Shown: positions 25,679-36,571 of the stretch, piece after piece
Position numbering within the stretch: the stretch's first letter is position 1
Layout of the letters: each line of letters begins with the position of its first letter
Notes under the pieces: model-generated
Told to the model about the DNA's origin: nothing
What the model saw: only the letters and a program-made list of their open reading frames with translations
The model's database searches: none
Assembly: GCA_002189035.1 (NCBI GenBank)
Contig: NEEC01000357.1
Span: 1 to 39,739, forward strand
Direction: 5' to 3'
Origin: Utricularia gibba
Lineage: Eukaryota; Streptophyta; Magnoliopsida; Lamiales; Lentibulariaceae
DNA length: 39,739 nt
Program-made: the position numbers and the translations under genes

Positions 25679-25993
25679 AAAAGCTTGTCTTTTTTTGGGC
25701 GGGTGATGTCGTTGTGAACTTCGTTGTGACCCAAGGTTCGGTCTGTCACCTTTGCCAATCTGGTCCTACTCGACGAAAATCGTGATGCAGTTATTGAAGT
25801 TAGGATTTCATGAGCACCCAAAATGGTTTTCTCAACCGCATGCTTTATATTTGATAAGGCACTCTCGTGGGGCAACGGTATCGAGCAGGAGGTCGAGTCG
25901 AGCTCGGTCCCAGAGTCATTTGTAGCCCGACAAAAATATTGATGCATTTATTAACGTTCGGCGCTATTAGGCTGCCTACATAGTTTCTCAAGG
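25679..25993. repeat. Chimeric monomer ending the 13-mer series
   Basis: The first half matches the F unit expected here (CGTTGTGACC, GTCTGTCACC and CCAATCTGG, as at 21609). The second half matches the units at 20048 and 24113 instead (TTTGATAAGGCACTC, GGTCCCAGAG, GACAAAAATATTG). The following unit at 25994 continues in the 20356/24423 pattern. This is the structure expected from unequal crossover between non-equivalent monomers. It also has CTTGTCTTTTTTTGGG, a lengthened T run. Confidence 0.65.
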
Positions 25994-27222
25994 AAAAGCT
26001 TGTCGTTTCTGGCGGGTGATGTCGTTGGGAACTTCGTTCGGACCAAGGTTTTGTCTGACTCCTTTGCCACATCGGGTCCTACTCGACGAAAATCGTGATG
26101 CAGTTATTGAAGTTAGGATGTCATGAGCACCCAAAATGGTTTTCTCAACCGCATGCTTTTATTTGAGGAGGCGCTCTCGTGGGGCAACGGTATCGAGCAG
26201 GAGGTCGAGTCGAGCTCGGGCCCATAGTCATTTGTAGCTCGGCAAAAAACTTGATGCATTTATTAACGTTGGTTTTAATAGGCGCCTAATGGTTTTCTCA
26301 AGGAAAAAGCTTGTCGTTTTTGGGCGGGTGATGTCGTTGTGAACTTCGTTCTGACCAAGGTTCGGTCTGACTCCTTTGCCAATCTGGTCCTACTCGACGA
26401 AAATCGTGATGCAGTTATTGAAGTTAGGATATCATGAGCCCAAAATGGTTTTCTCAACCGCATGCTTTATATTTGATAAGGCGCTCTCGTGGGGCAACGG
26501 TATCGAGCAGGAGGTCGAGTCGAGCTCGGGCCCATAGTCATTTGTAGCTCGGCAAAAAACTTGATGCATTTATTAATGTTGGGTTTAATAGCTGCCTACA
26601 TTGTTTCTCAAGGAAAAGCTTGTCGTTTTTGGGCGGGTGATGTCGTTGTGAACTTCGTTCTGACCCAAGGTTCGGTCTGTCTCCTTTGCCAAATCTGGTC
26701 TACTCGACGAAAATCGTGATGCAGTTATTGAAGTTAGGATTTCATGAGCACCCAAAATGTTTTCTCAATCGCATGCTTTGTATTTGAGGAGGCGCTCTAG
26801 TGGGGCACGGTATCGGGCAAAGGTCGAGTCGGGCTCGCTCAGAAGTGAAAAAGTGATGCATTTATTAACGTTGGTTTTAATAGGCTGCCTACATGGTTTC
26901 TCAAGGAAAAGCTTGTCGTTTCTGGGCGGGTGATGTCTTTTGGAACTTCGTTCTGACCATAGGTTCGGTCTGACTCCTTTGCCACATCGGGTCCTACTCG
27001 ACGAAAATCGTGATGCAGTTATTGAAGTTAGGATGTCATGAGCACCCAAAATGGTTTTCTCAACCGCATGCTTTATATTTGAGGAGGCGCTCTCGTGGGG
27101 CAACGGTATCGAGCAGGAGGTCGAGTCGAGCTCGGGCCCATAGTCATTTGTAGCTCGGCAAAAAACTTGATGCATTAATTAACGTTGGGTTTTAATAGAA
27201 CGCCTACATTGTTTTCTCAAGG
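25994..27222. repeat. Transition segment between the 13-mer and 4-mer domains
   Basis: There are four monomers, at 25994, 26304, 26614 and 26907. The first continues the 13-mer pattern. The second has ATATCATGAGCCC with a small deletion and an AATGTTGGG linker. The third is the divergent unit described separately. The fourth is a G/H hybrid: it opens with GATGTCTTTTGGAAC and ACCATAGG (type G) but ends with GATGTCATG, GAGGAGG, CCATAG and CATTAATTAACG (type H). Confidence 0.65.
26614..26906. repeat. Divergent monomer K1 (293 bp, shortest unit)
   Basis: The second half departs strongly from the rest of the array: GCTTTGTATTTG, CTCTAGTGGGGCACGG, ATCGGGCAAAGG and GTCGGGCTCGCTC (SacI destroyed), followed by AGAAGTGAAAAAGTG in place of the usual tag and A-tract region. 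About 20 bases are missing near 26840. The first half is ordinary type F (GTCTGTCTCC, CCAAATCTGG, TTTCATG). Its closest relative lies 15 monomers downstream at 31292. Confidence 0.8.
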
Positions 27223-28480
27223 AAAAGCTTGTCGTTTTTGGGCGGGTGATTTCGTTGTGAACTTCGTTCTGACCCAACGTTTGGTCTGACTCCTTTGCCA
27301 CATCGGGTCCTACTCGACGAAAATCGTGATGCAGTTATTGAAGTTAGGATGTCATGAGCACCCAAAATGGTTTTCTCAACCGCATGCTTTATATTTGATA
27401 AGGCGCTCTCGTGGGGCAACGGTATCGAGTAGGAGGTCGAGTCGAGCTCGGGCCCATAGTCATTTGTAGCTCGGCAAAAAACTTGATGCATTTATTAACG
27501 GTTGGTTTTAATAGGCTGCCTTAATGGTTTTCTCAAGGAAAAGCTTGTCGTTTTTGGGCGGGTGATGTCGTTGTGAACTTCGTTCTGACCAAGGTTCGGT
27601 CTGTCTCCTTTGCCAAATCTGGTCCTACTCGACGAAAATCGTGATGCAGTTATTGAAGTTAGGATTTCATGAGCACCCAAAATGGTTTTCTCAATCGCAT
27701 GCTTTTATTTTATATTTGAGGAGGCTCTGTAGTGGGGGCAACGGTATCGGGCCAGAGGTCGAGTCGAGCTCGGGCCCAGAGTCATTTGTAGCCCGGCAAA
27801 AAAAATTGATGCATTTATTAACGTTCGGCTTTATTAGGCTGCCTACATAGTTTCTCAAGGAAAAGCTTGTCGTTTCTGGCGGGTGATGTCTTTTGGAACT
27901 TCGTTCTCACCATAGGTTCGGTCTGACTCCTTTGCCACATCGGGTCCTACTCGACGAAAATCGTGATGCAGTTATTGAAGTTAGGATATCATGAGCACCC
28001 AAAATGGTTTTCTCAACCGCATGCTTTATATTTGATAAGGCACTCTCGTGGGCAACGGTATCGAGCAAGGTCGAGTCGAGCTCGGGCCAGAGTCATTTGT
28101 AGCCGGCAAAAAATTGATGCATTTATTAACGTTCGGCTTTATTAGGCTGCCTACATAGTTTCTCAAGGAAAAGCTTGTCGTTTCTGGCGGGTGATGTCGT
28201 TGGAACTTCGTTCGGACCAAGGTTCTGTCTGACTCCTTTGCCACATCGGGTCCTACTCGACGAAAATCGTGATGCAGTTATTGAAGTTAGGATGTCATGA
28301 GCACCCAAAATGGTTTTCTCAACCGCATGCTTTATATTTGAGGAGGCGCTCTCGTGGGGCAACGGTATCGAGTAGGAGGTCGAGTCGAGCTCGGCCCATA
28401 GTCATTTGTAGCTCGGCAAAAAACTTGATGCATTAATTAACGTTGGGTTTTAATAGAACGCCTACATTGTTTTCTCAAGG
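27223..28480. repeat. 4-monomer higher-order repeat E-F-G-H, tandem copy 1 (1258 bp)
   Basis: Units are at 27223 (E), 27539 (F), 27861 (G) and 28169 (H). E has GATTTCG and CCCAACGTTTGG. F has CTCAATCGC, GGCTCTGTAGTGG and an internal repeat of TTTTA near 27702, making it the longest monomer (322 bp). G has GATGTCTTTTGGAAC, CTCACCATAGG and ATATCATG. H has GAGTAGG and ends with CATTAATTAACG. Confidence 0.88.
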
Positions 28481-29738
28481 AAAAGCTTGTCGTTTTTGGG
28501 CGGGTGATTTCGTTGTGAACTTCGTTCTGACCCAACGTTTGGTCTGACTCCTTTGCCACATCGGGTCCTACTCGACGAAAATCGTGATGCAGTTATTGAA
28601 GTTAGCATGTCATGAGCACCCAAAATGGTTTTCTCAACCGCATGCTTTATATTTGATAAGGTGCTCTCGTGGGGCAACGGTATCGAGTAGGAGGTCGAGT
28701 CGAGCTCGGGCCCATAGTCATTTGTAGCTCGGCAAAAAACTTGATGCATTTATTAACGGTTGGTTTTAATAGGCTGCCTAAATGGTTTTCTCAAGGAAAA
28801 GCTTGTCGTTTTTGGGCGGGTGATGTCGTTGTGAACTTCGTTCTGACCAAGGTTCGGTCTGTCTCCTTTGCCAAATCTGGTCCTACTCGACGAAAATCGT
28901 GTGATGCAGTTATTGAAGTTAGGATTTCATGAGCACCCAAAATGGTTTCTCAATCGCATGCTTTATATTTGAGGAGGCTCTGTAGTGGGGCAACGGTACG
29001 AGCAGAGGTCGAGTCGAGCTCGGTCCCAGAGTCATTTGTAGCCCGGCAAAAAAATTGATGCATTTATTAACGTTCGGCTTTATTAGGCTGCCTACATAGT
29101 TTCTCAAGGAAAAGCTTGTCGTTTCTGGGCGGGTGATGTCTTTTGGAACTTCGTTCTGACCATAGGTTCGGTCTGACTCCTTTGCCACATCGGGTCCTAG
29201 TCGACGAAAATCGTGATGCAGTTATTGAAGTTAGGATATCATGAGCACCCAAAATGGTTTTCTCAACCGCATGCTTTATATTTGATAAGGCACTCTCGTG
29301 GGCAACGGTATCGAGAACAGGTCGAGTCGAGCTCGGGACAGAGTCATTTGTAGCCCGGCAAAAAAAATTGATGCATTTATTAACGTTCGGCTTTATTAGG
29401 CTGCCTACATAGTTTCTCAAGGAAAAGCTTGTCGTTTCTACGCGGGTGATGTCGTTGAGAACTTCGTTCGGACCCAAGGTTCTGTCTGACTCCTTTGCCA
29501 CATCGGGTCCTACTCGACGAAAATCGTGATGCAGTTATTGAAGTTAGGATGTCATGAGCACCCAAAATGGTTTTCTCAACCGCATGCTTTATATTTGAGG
29601 AGGCACTCTCGTGGGGCAACGGTATCGAGTAGGAGGTCGAGTCGAGCTCGGGCCCATAGTCATTTGTAGCTCGGCAAAAAACTTGATGCATTAATTAACG
29701 TTGGGTTTTAATAGAACGCCTACATTGTTTTCTCAAGG
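28481..29738. repeat. 4-monomer higher-order repeat E-F-G-H, tandem copy 2 (1258 bp)
   Basis: Units are at 28481, 28797, 29110 and 29423. E again has CCCAACGTTTGG, as in copy 1. F has GGCTCTGTAGTGG plus a duplicated GT (TCGTGTGATG) near 28900. G has CTGACCATAGG and CTAGTCGACG at about 29198. H has TTCTACGCGGG and AGGCACTCTCG. Confidence 0.88.
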
Positions 29739-30978
29739 AAAAGCTTGTCGTTTTTGGGCGGGTGATTTCGTTGTGAACTTCGTTCTGACCCAACGTTCGG
29801 TCTGACTCCTTTGCCACATCGGGTCCTACTCGACGAAAATCGTGATGCAGTTATTGAAGTTAGATTCATGAGCACCCAAAATGGTTTTCTCAACCGCATG
29901 CTTTATATTTGATAAGGTGCTCTCGTGGGGCAACGGTATCGAGTAGGAGGTCGAGTCGAGCTCGGGCCCATAGTCATTTGTAGCTCGGCAAAAAACTTGA
30001 TGCATTTATTAACGGTTGGTTTTAATAGGCTGCCTAAATTTTCTCAAGGAAAAGCTTGTCGTTTTTGGGCGGGTGATGTCGTTGAACTTCGTTCTGACCC
30101 AAGGTTCGGTCTGTCTCCTTTGCCAAATCTGGTCCTACTCGACGAAAATCGTGATGCAGTTATTGAAGTTAGGATTTCATGAGCAACCAAAATGGTTTCT
30201 CAATCGCATGCTTTATATTTGAGGAGGCTCTCTAGTGGGGCAACGGTATGAGCAGAGGTCGAGTCGAGCTCCCCAGAGTCATTTGTAGCCGGCAAAAAAA
30301 TTGATGCATTTATTAACGTTCGGCTTTATAGGCTGCCTACATAGTTTCTCAAGGAAAAGCTTGTCGTTTCTGGGCGGGTGATGTCTTTTGGAACTTCGTT
30401 CTGACCATAGGTTCGGTCTGACTCCTTTGCACATCGGGTCCTACTCGACGAAAATCGTGATGCAGTTATTGAAGTTAGGATTCATGAGCACCCAAAATGG
30501 TTTTCTCAACCGCATGCTTTATATTTGATAAGGCACTCTCGTGGGCAACGGTATCGAGCAAAGGTCGAGTCGAGCTCGGGCCAGAGTCATTTGTAGCCCG
30601 GCAAAAAAAATTGATGCATTTATTAACGTTCGGTTTTATTAGGCTGCCTACATAGTTTCTCAAGGAAAAGCTTGTCGTTTCTGGGGGTGATGTCGTTGGA
30701 ACTTCGTTCGGACCCAAGGTTCTGTCTGACTCCTTTGCCACATCGGGTCCTACTCGACGAAAATCGTGATGCAGTTATTGAAGTTAGGATGTCATGAGCA
30801 CCCAAAATGGTTTTCTCAACCGCATGCTTTATATTTGAGGAGGCGCTCTCGTGGGGCAACGGTATCGAGTAGGAGGTCGAGTCGAGCTCGGGCCCATAGT
30901 CATTTGTAGCTCGGCAAAAAACTTGATGCATTAATTAACGTTGGGTTTTAATAGAACGCCTACATTGTTTTCTCAAGG
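29739..30978. repeat. 4-monomer higher-order repeat E-F-G-H, tandem copy 3 (1240 bp)
   Basis: Units are at 29739, 30050, 30355 and 30666. E has CCCAACGTTCGG. F keeps CTCAATCGC and GGCTCTCTAGTGG but has GAGCAACCAAAATGG and a shortened GAGCTCCCCAG. G has GATGTCTTTTGGAAC but TTCATG rather than ATATCATG. H ends with CATTAATTAACG. It is slightly more decayed by small deletions than copies 1 and 2. Confidence 0.86.
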
Positions 30979-31602
30979 AAAAGCTTGTCGTTTTTGGGCG
31001 GGTGATTTCGTTGTGAACTTCGTTCTGACCCAACGTTCGGTCTGACTCCTTTGCCACATCGGGTCCTACTCGACGAAAATCGTGAGCAGTTATTGAAGTT
31101 AGATGTCATGAGCACCCAAAATGGTTTTCTCAACCGCATGCTTTATATTGATAAGGTGCTCTCGTGGGGCAACGGTATCGAGTAGGAGGTCGAGTCGAGC
31201 TCGGGCCCATAGTCATTTGTAGCTCGGCAAAAAACTTGATGCATTTATTAACGGTTGGTTTTAATAGGCTGCCTAAATGGTTTTCTCAAGGAAAAGCTTG
31301 TCGTTTTTGGGCGGTGATGTCGTTGTGAACTTCGTTCTGACCCAAGGTTCGGTCTGTCTCCTTTGCCAAATCTGGTCCTACTCGACGAAAATCGTGATGC
31401 AGTTATTGAAGTTAGGATTTCATGAGCACCCAAAATGCTTTTGTCAATCGCATGCTTTGTAGTTGAGGAGGCGCTCTAGTGGGGCACGGTATCGGGCAAA
31501 GGTCGAGTCGGGCTCGCTCCCAGAGTTTTTTTAGCCTGTCAAAAAAAGTGATGCATTTATTAACGTTGGGTTTTAATAGGCTGCCTACATGGTTTCTCAA
31601 GG
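30979..31602. repeat. Truncated 4-mer copy: E plus divergent F
   Basis: E at 30979 (GATTTCG, CCCAACGTTCGG, GATAAGGTGC, GAGTAGG) is followed by an F-type unit at 31292 whose second half is the divergent K form. The expected G and H units do not follow. The next unit at 31603 joins a G-like opening to a CCAGAG, GACAAAAAATATTG ending of the 13-mer kind. The tandem series therefore breaks here. Confidence 0.7.
31292..31602. repeat. Divergent monomer K2
   Basis: Shares with K1 the changes GCTTTGTA, CTCTAGTGGGGCACGG, ATCGGGCAAAGG, GTCGGGCTCGCTC and AAAGTGATGC. K2 has no 20-base loss and reads CCCAGAGTTTTTTTAGC then CTGTCAAAAAAAGTG, where most monomers read CATAGTCATTTGTAGC and CTCGGCAAAAAACTTG. 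It also has AATGCTTTTGTCAATCG. K2 is thus the fuller version of this sub-type. Confidence 0.8.
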
Positions 31603-34600
31603 AAAAGCTTGTCGTTTCTGGGCGGGTGATGTCGTTTGGAACTTCGTTCTGACCAAGGTTCGGTCTGACTCCTTTGCCACATCGGGTCCTACTCGACGAA
31701 AATCGTGATGCAGTTTTGAAGTTAGGATGTCATGAGCACCCAAAATGGTTTTCTCAACCGCATGCTTTATATTTGAGGAGGCGCTCTCGTGGGGCAACGG
31801 TATCGAGCAGGAGGTCGAGTCGAGCTCGGGCCAGAGTCATTTGTAGCCCGACAAAAAATATTGATGCATTTATTAACGTTCGGGCTATTAGGCTGCCTAC
31901 ATAGTTTTCAAGGAAAAGCTTGTCGTTTCTGGGCGGGTGATGTCGTTGGGAACTCGTTCGACCCAAGGTTCTGTCTGACTCCTTTGCCACATCGGGTCCT
32001 ACTCGACGAAAATCGTGATGCAGTTATTGAAGTTAGGATGTCATGAGCACCCAAAATGGTTTTCTCAACCGGATGCTTTATATTTGAGGAGGCGCTCTCG
32101 GGGCAACGGTATCGAGCAGGAGGTCGAGTCGAGCTCGGCCCATAGTCATTTGTAGCTCGGCAAAAAACTTGATGCATTTATTAACGTTGGGTTTTAATAG
32201 GCCTACATTGTTTTCTCAAGGAAAAGCTTGTCGTTTTTGGGCGGGTGATTTCGTTGTGAACTTCGTTCTGACCCAAGTTCGTCTGACTCCTTTGCCACAT
32301 CGGGTCCTACTCGACGAAAATCGTGATGCAGTTATTGAAGTTAGGATGTCATGAGCACCCAAAATGGTTTTCTCAACCGCATGCTTTATATTTGATAAGG
32401 TGCTCTCGTGGGGCAACGGTATCGAGCAGGAGGTCGAGTCGAGCTCGGGCCCATAGTCATTTGTAGCTCGGCAAAAAATTGATGCATTTATTAACGTTGG
32501 TTTTAATAGGCTGCCTACATTTTTCTCAAGGAAAAGCTTGTCGTTTTTGGGCGGGTGATGTCGTTGTGAACTTCGTTCTGACCCAAGGTTCGGTCTGACT
32601 CCTTTGCCACATCGGTCCTACTCGACGAAAATCGTGATGCAGTTATTGAAGTTAGGATGTCATGAGCACCCAAAATGGTTTTCTCAACCGCATGCTTTAT
32701 ATTTGAGGAGGCGCTCTCGTGGGGCAACGGTATCGAGCAGGAGGTCGAGTCGAGCTCGGGCCCAGAGTCATTTGTAGCCCGACAAAAATTGATGCATTTA
32801 TTAACGTTCGGCGCTATTAGGCTGCCTACATAGTTTCTCAAGGAAAAGCTTGTCGTTTCTGCCGGGTGATGTCGTTGGAACTTCGTTCGGACCCAAGGTT
32901 CTGTCTGACTCCTTTGCCACATCGGGTCCTACTCGACGAAAATCGTGATGCAGTTATTGAAGTTAGGATGTCATGAGCACCCAAAATGGTTTTCTCAACC
33001 GCATGCTTTATATTTGAGGAGGCGCTCTCGTGGGGCAACGGTATCGAGCAGGAGGTCGCGAGTCGAGCTCGGGCCATAGTCATTTGTAGCTCGGCAAAAA
33101 ACTTGATGCATTTATTAACGTTGGTTTTAATAGGCCGCCTAAATGGTTTTCTCAAGGAAAAGCTTGTCGTTTTTGGGCGGGTGATGTCGTTGTGAACTTC
33201 GTTCTGACCCAAGGTTCGGTCTGACCTTTGCCACATCGGTCCTACTCGACGAAAATCGTGATGCAGTTATTGAAGTTAGGATGTCATGAGCACCCAAAAT
33301 GGTTTTCTCAACCGCATGCTTTATATTTGAGGAGGCGCTCTCGTGGGGCAACGGTATCGAGCAGGAGGTCGAGTCGAGCTCGGGCCCATAGTCATTTGTA
33401 GCTCGGCAAAAAACTTGATGCATTTATTAACGGTTGGTTTTAATAGGCTGCCTAAATGGTTTTCTCAAGGAAAAGCTTGTCGTTTTTGGGCGGGTGATGT
33501 CGTTGTGAACTTCGTTCTGACCCAAGGTTCGGTCTGACTCCTTTGCCACATCGGGTCCTACTCGACGAAAATCGTGATGCAGTTATTGAAGTTAGGATTC
33601 ATGAGCACCCAAAATGGTTTTCTCAACCGCATGCTTTATATTTGATAAGGCGCTCTCGTGGGGCAACGGTATCGAGCAGGTCGAGTCGAGCTCGGCCCAT
33701 AGTCATTTGTAGCCCGACAAAAAATTGATGCATTTATTAACGTTGGTTTTTAATAGGCTGCCTACATAGTTTTTCAAGGAAAAGCTTGTCGTTTCTGCGC
33801 GGGTGATGTCGTTGGAACTTCGTTCGGACCCAAGGTTCTGTCTGACTCCTTTGCCACATCGGGTCCTACTCGACGAAAATCGTGATGCAGTTATTGAAGT
33901 TAGGATGTCATGAGCACCCAAAATGGTTTTCTCAACCGCATGCTTTATATTTGAGGAGGCGCTCTCGTGGGGCAACGGTATCGAGCAGGAGGTCGAGTCG
34001 AGCTCGGGCCCATAGTCATTTGTAGCTCGGCAAAAAACTTGATGCATTTATTAACGTTGGTTTTAATAGGCCGCCTAAATGGTTTTCTCAAGGAAAAGCT
34101 TGTCGTTTTTGGGCGGGTGATGTCGTTGTGAACTTCGTTCTGACCCAAGGTTCGGTCTGTCTCCTTTGCCAATCTGGTCCTACTCGACGAAAATCGTGAT
34201 GCAGTTATTGAAGTTAGGATTCATGAGCACCCAAAATGGTTTTCTCAACGCATGCTTTATATTTGAGGAGGCGCTCTAGTGGGGCACGGTATCGGGCAGG
34301 AGGTCGAGTCGAGCTCGGTCCCAGAGTCATTTGTAGCCCGAAAAATTGATGCATTTATTAACGTTGGTATTAGGCTGCCTACATAGTTTCTCAAGGAAAA
34401 GCTTGTCGTTTCTGGCGGGTGATGTCGTTGGGAACTTCGTTCGGACCCAAGGTTCGTCTGACTCCTTTGCCACATCGGGTCCTACTCGACGAAAATCGTG
34501 ATGCAGTTATTGAAGTTAGGATGTCATGAGCACCCAAAATGGTTTTCTCAACCGCATGCTTTATATTTGAGGAGGCGCTCTCGTGGGGCAACGGTATCGA

Positions 34601-35330
34601 GCAGGAGGTCGAGTCGAGCTCGGGCCCATAGTCATTTGTAGCTCGGCAAAAAACTTGATGCATTTATTAACGTTGGGTTTTAATAGGCGCCTACATTGTT
34701 TTCTCAAGGAAAAGCTTGTCGTTTTTGGGCGGGTGATGTCGTTGTGAACTTCGTTCTGACCCAAGGTTCGGTCTGACTCCTTTGCCAAATCGGTCCTACT
34801 CGACGAAAATCGTGATGCAGTTATTGAAGTTAGGATTCATGAGCACCCAAAATGGTTTTCTCAACCGCATGCTTTATATTGAGGAGGCGCTCTCGTGGGG
34901 CAACGGTATCGAGCAGAGGTCGAGTCGAGCTCGGCCCAGAGTCATTTGTAGCTCAAAAAAATTGATGCATTTATTAACGTTGGTTTTAATAGGCTGCCTA
35001 CATGGTTTCTCAAGGAAAAGCTTGTCGTTTCTGGGCGGGTGATGTCGTTTGGAACTTCGTTCTGACCAAGGTTCGGTCTGACTCCTTTGCCACATCGGGT
35101 CCTACTCGACGAAAATCGTGATGCAGTTATTGAAGTTAGGATGTCATGAGCACCCAAAATGGTTTTCTCAACCGCATGCTTTATATTTGAGGAGGCGCTC
35201 TCGTGGGGCAACGGTATCGAGCAGGAGGTCGAGTCGAGCTCGGGCCCATAGTCATTTGTAGCTCGGCAAAAAACTTGATGCATTAATTAACGTTGGGTTT
35301 TAATAGAACGCCTACATTGTTTTCTCAAGG
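31603..35330. repeat. Mixed segment without a clean higher-order period
   Basis: There are twelve monomers, at 31603, 31914, 32222, 32532, 32844, 33158, 33471, 33780, 34094, 34397, 34710 and 35016 (mean 310.7 bp). Pieces of both systems are present: 13-mer-type pairs with GACAAAAAATATTG then GGTTCTGTC (31603/31914) and a similar pair at 32532/32844; an E-like GATTTCG unit (32222); and CCGCCTAAATGG linkers (33158, 34094). The order does not match either HOR. The last unit (35016) is a G/H hybrid like that at 26907 and ends in CATTAATTAACG, leading into the next 4-mer series. Confidence 0.7.
34094..34396. repeat. Partly divergent monomer related to K1/K2
   Basis: Carries CTCTAGTGGGGCACGG and ATCGGGCAGGAGG, shared with the K units, but keeps the normal GTCGAGCTCGGTCCC (SacI intact) and GTCATTTGTAGC. 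It looks intermediate between ordinary F units and K1/K2, or like a K unit partly overwritten by gene conversion. Confidence 0.6.
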
Positions 35331-36571
35331 AAAAGCTTGTCGTTTTTGGCGGGTGATTTCGTTGTGAACTTCGTTCTGACCCAACGTTCGGTCTGACTCC
35401 TTTGCCACATCGGGTCCTACTCGACGAAAATCGTGATGCAGTTATTGAAGTTAGGATGTCATGAGCACCCAAAATGGTTTTCTCAACCGCATGCTTTATA
35501 TTTGATAAGGCGCTCTCGTGGGGCAACGGTATCGAGCAGGAGGTCGAGTCGAGCTCGGGCCCATAGTCATTTGTAGCTCGGCAAAAAATTGATGCATTTA
35601 TTAACGGTTGGTTTTAATAGGCTGCCTAAATGGTTTTCTCAAGGAAAAGCTTGTCGTTTTTGGGCGGGTGATGTCGTTGTGAACTTCGTTCTGACCCAAG
35701 GTTCGGTCTGTCCCTTTGCCACATCGGTCCTACTCGACGAAAATCGTGATGCAGTTATTGAAGTTAGGATGTCATGAGCACCCAAAATGGTTTTCTCAAC
35801 GCATGCTTTATATTTGAGGAGGCTCTCTCGTGGGGCAACGGTATCGAGCAGAGGTCGAGTCGAGCTCGGGCCCAGAGTCATTTGTAGCCCGGCAAAAAAT
35901 TGATGCATTTATTAACGTTCGGTTTAATAGGCTGCCTACATAGTTTCTCAAGGAAAAGCTTGTCGTTTCTGGGCGGGTGATGTCGTTGGAACTTCGTTCA
36001 CCAAGGTTCGGTCTGACTCCTTTGCCACATCGGGTCCTACTCGACGAAAATCGTGATGCAGTTATTGAAGTTAGGATCATGAGCACCCAAAATGGTTTTC
36101 TCAACCGCATGCTTTATATTTGATAAGGCACTCTCGTGGGGCAACGGTATCGAGCAGAGGTCGAGTCGAGCTCGGGCCATAGTCATTTGTAGCCGGCAAA
36201 AAAAATTGATGCATTTATTAACGTTCGGCTTTATTAGGCTGCCTACATAGTTTCTCAAGGAAAAGCTTGTCGTTTGCGGGTGATGTCGTTGGAACTTCGT
36301 TCGGACCCAAGGTTCTGTCTGACTCCTTTTGCCACATCGGGTCCTACTCGACGAAAATCGTGATGCAGTTATTGAAGTTAGGATGTCATGAGCACCCAAA
36401 ATGGTTTTCTCAACCGCATGCTTTATATTTGAGGAGGCGCTCTCGTGGGGCAACGGTATCGAGCAGGAGGTCGAGTCGAGCTCGGGCCCATAGTCATTTG
36501 TAGCTCGGCAAAAAAATTGATGCATTTATTAACGTTGGTTTTAATAGGCTGCCTACATGGTTTTCTCAAGG
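35331..36571. repeat. 4-monomer higher-order repeat, distal series copy 1 (1241 bp)
   Basis: Units are at 35331 (E: GATTTCG, CCCAACGTTCGG), 35645 (F-like: GGCTCTCTCG, GCAGAGG, CCAGAG), 35954 (G-like: GATAAGGCACTC) and 36261 (H-like: GGTTCTGTC, GATGTCATG, GAGGAGG, CCATAG). F and G have lost some diagnostic changes (CCACATCGG rather than CCAAATCTGG; GTCGTTGG rather than GTCTTTTGG). This is consistent with local homogenisation. Confidence 0.65.
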
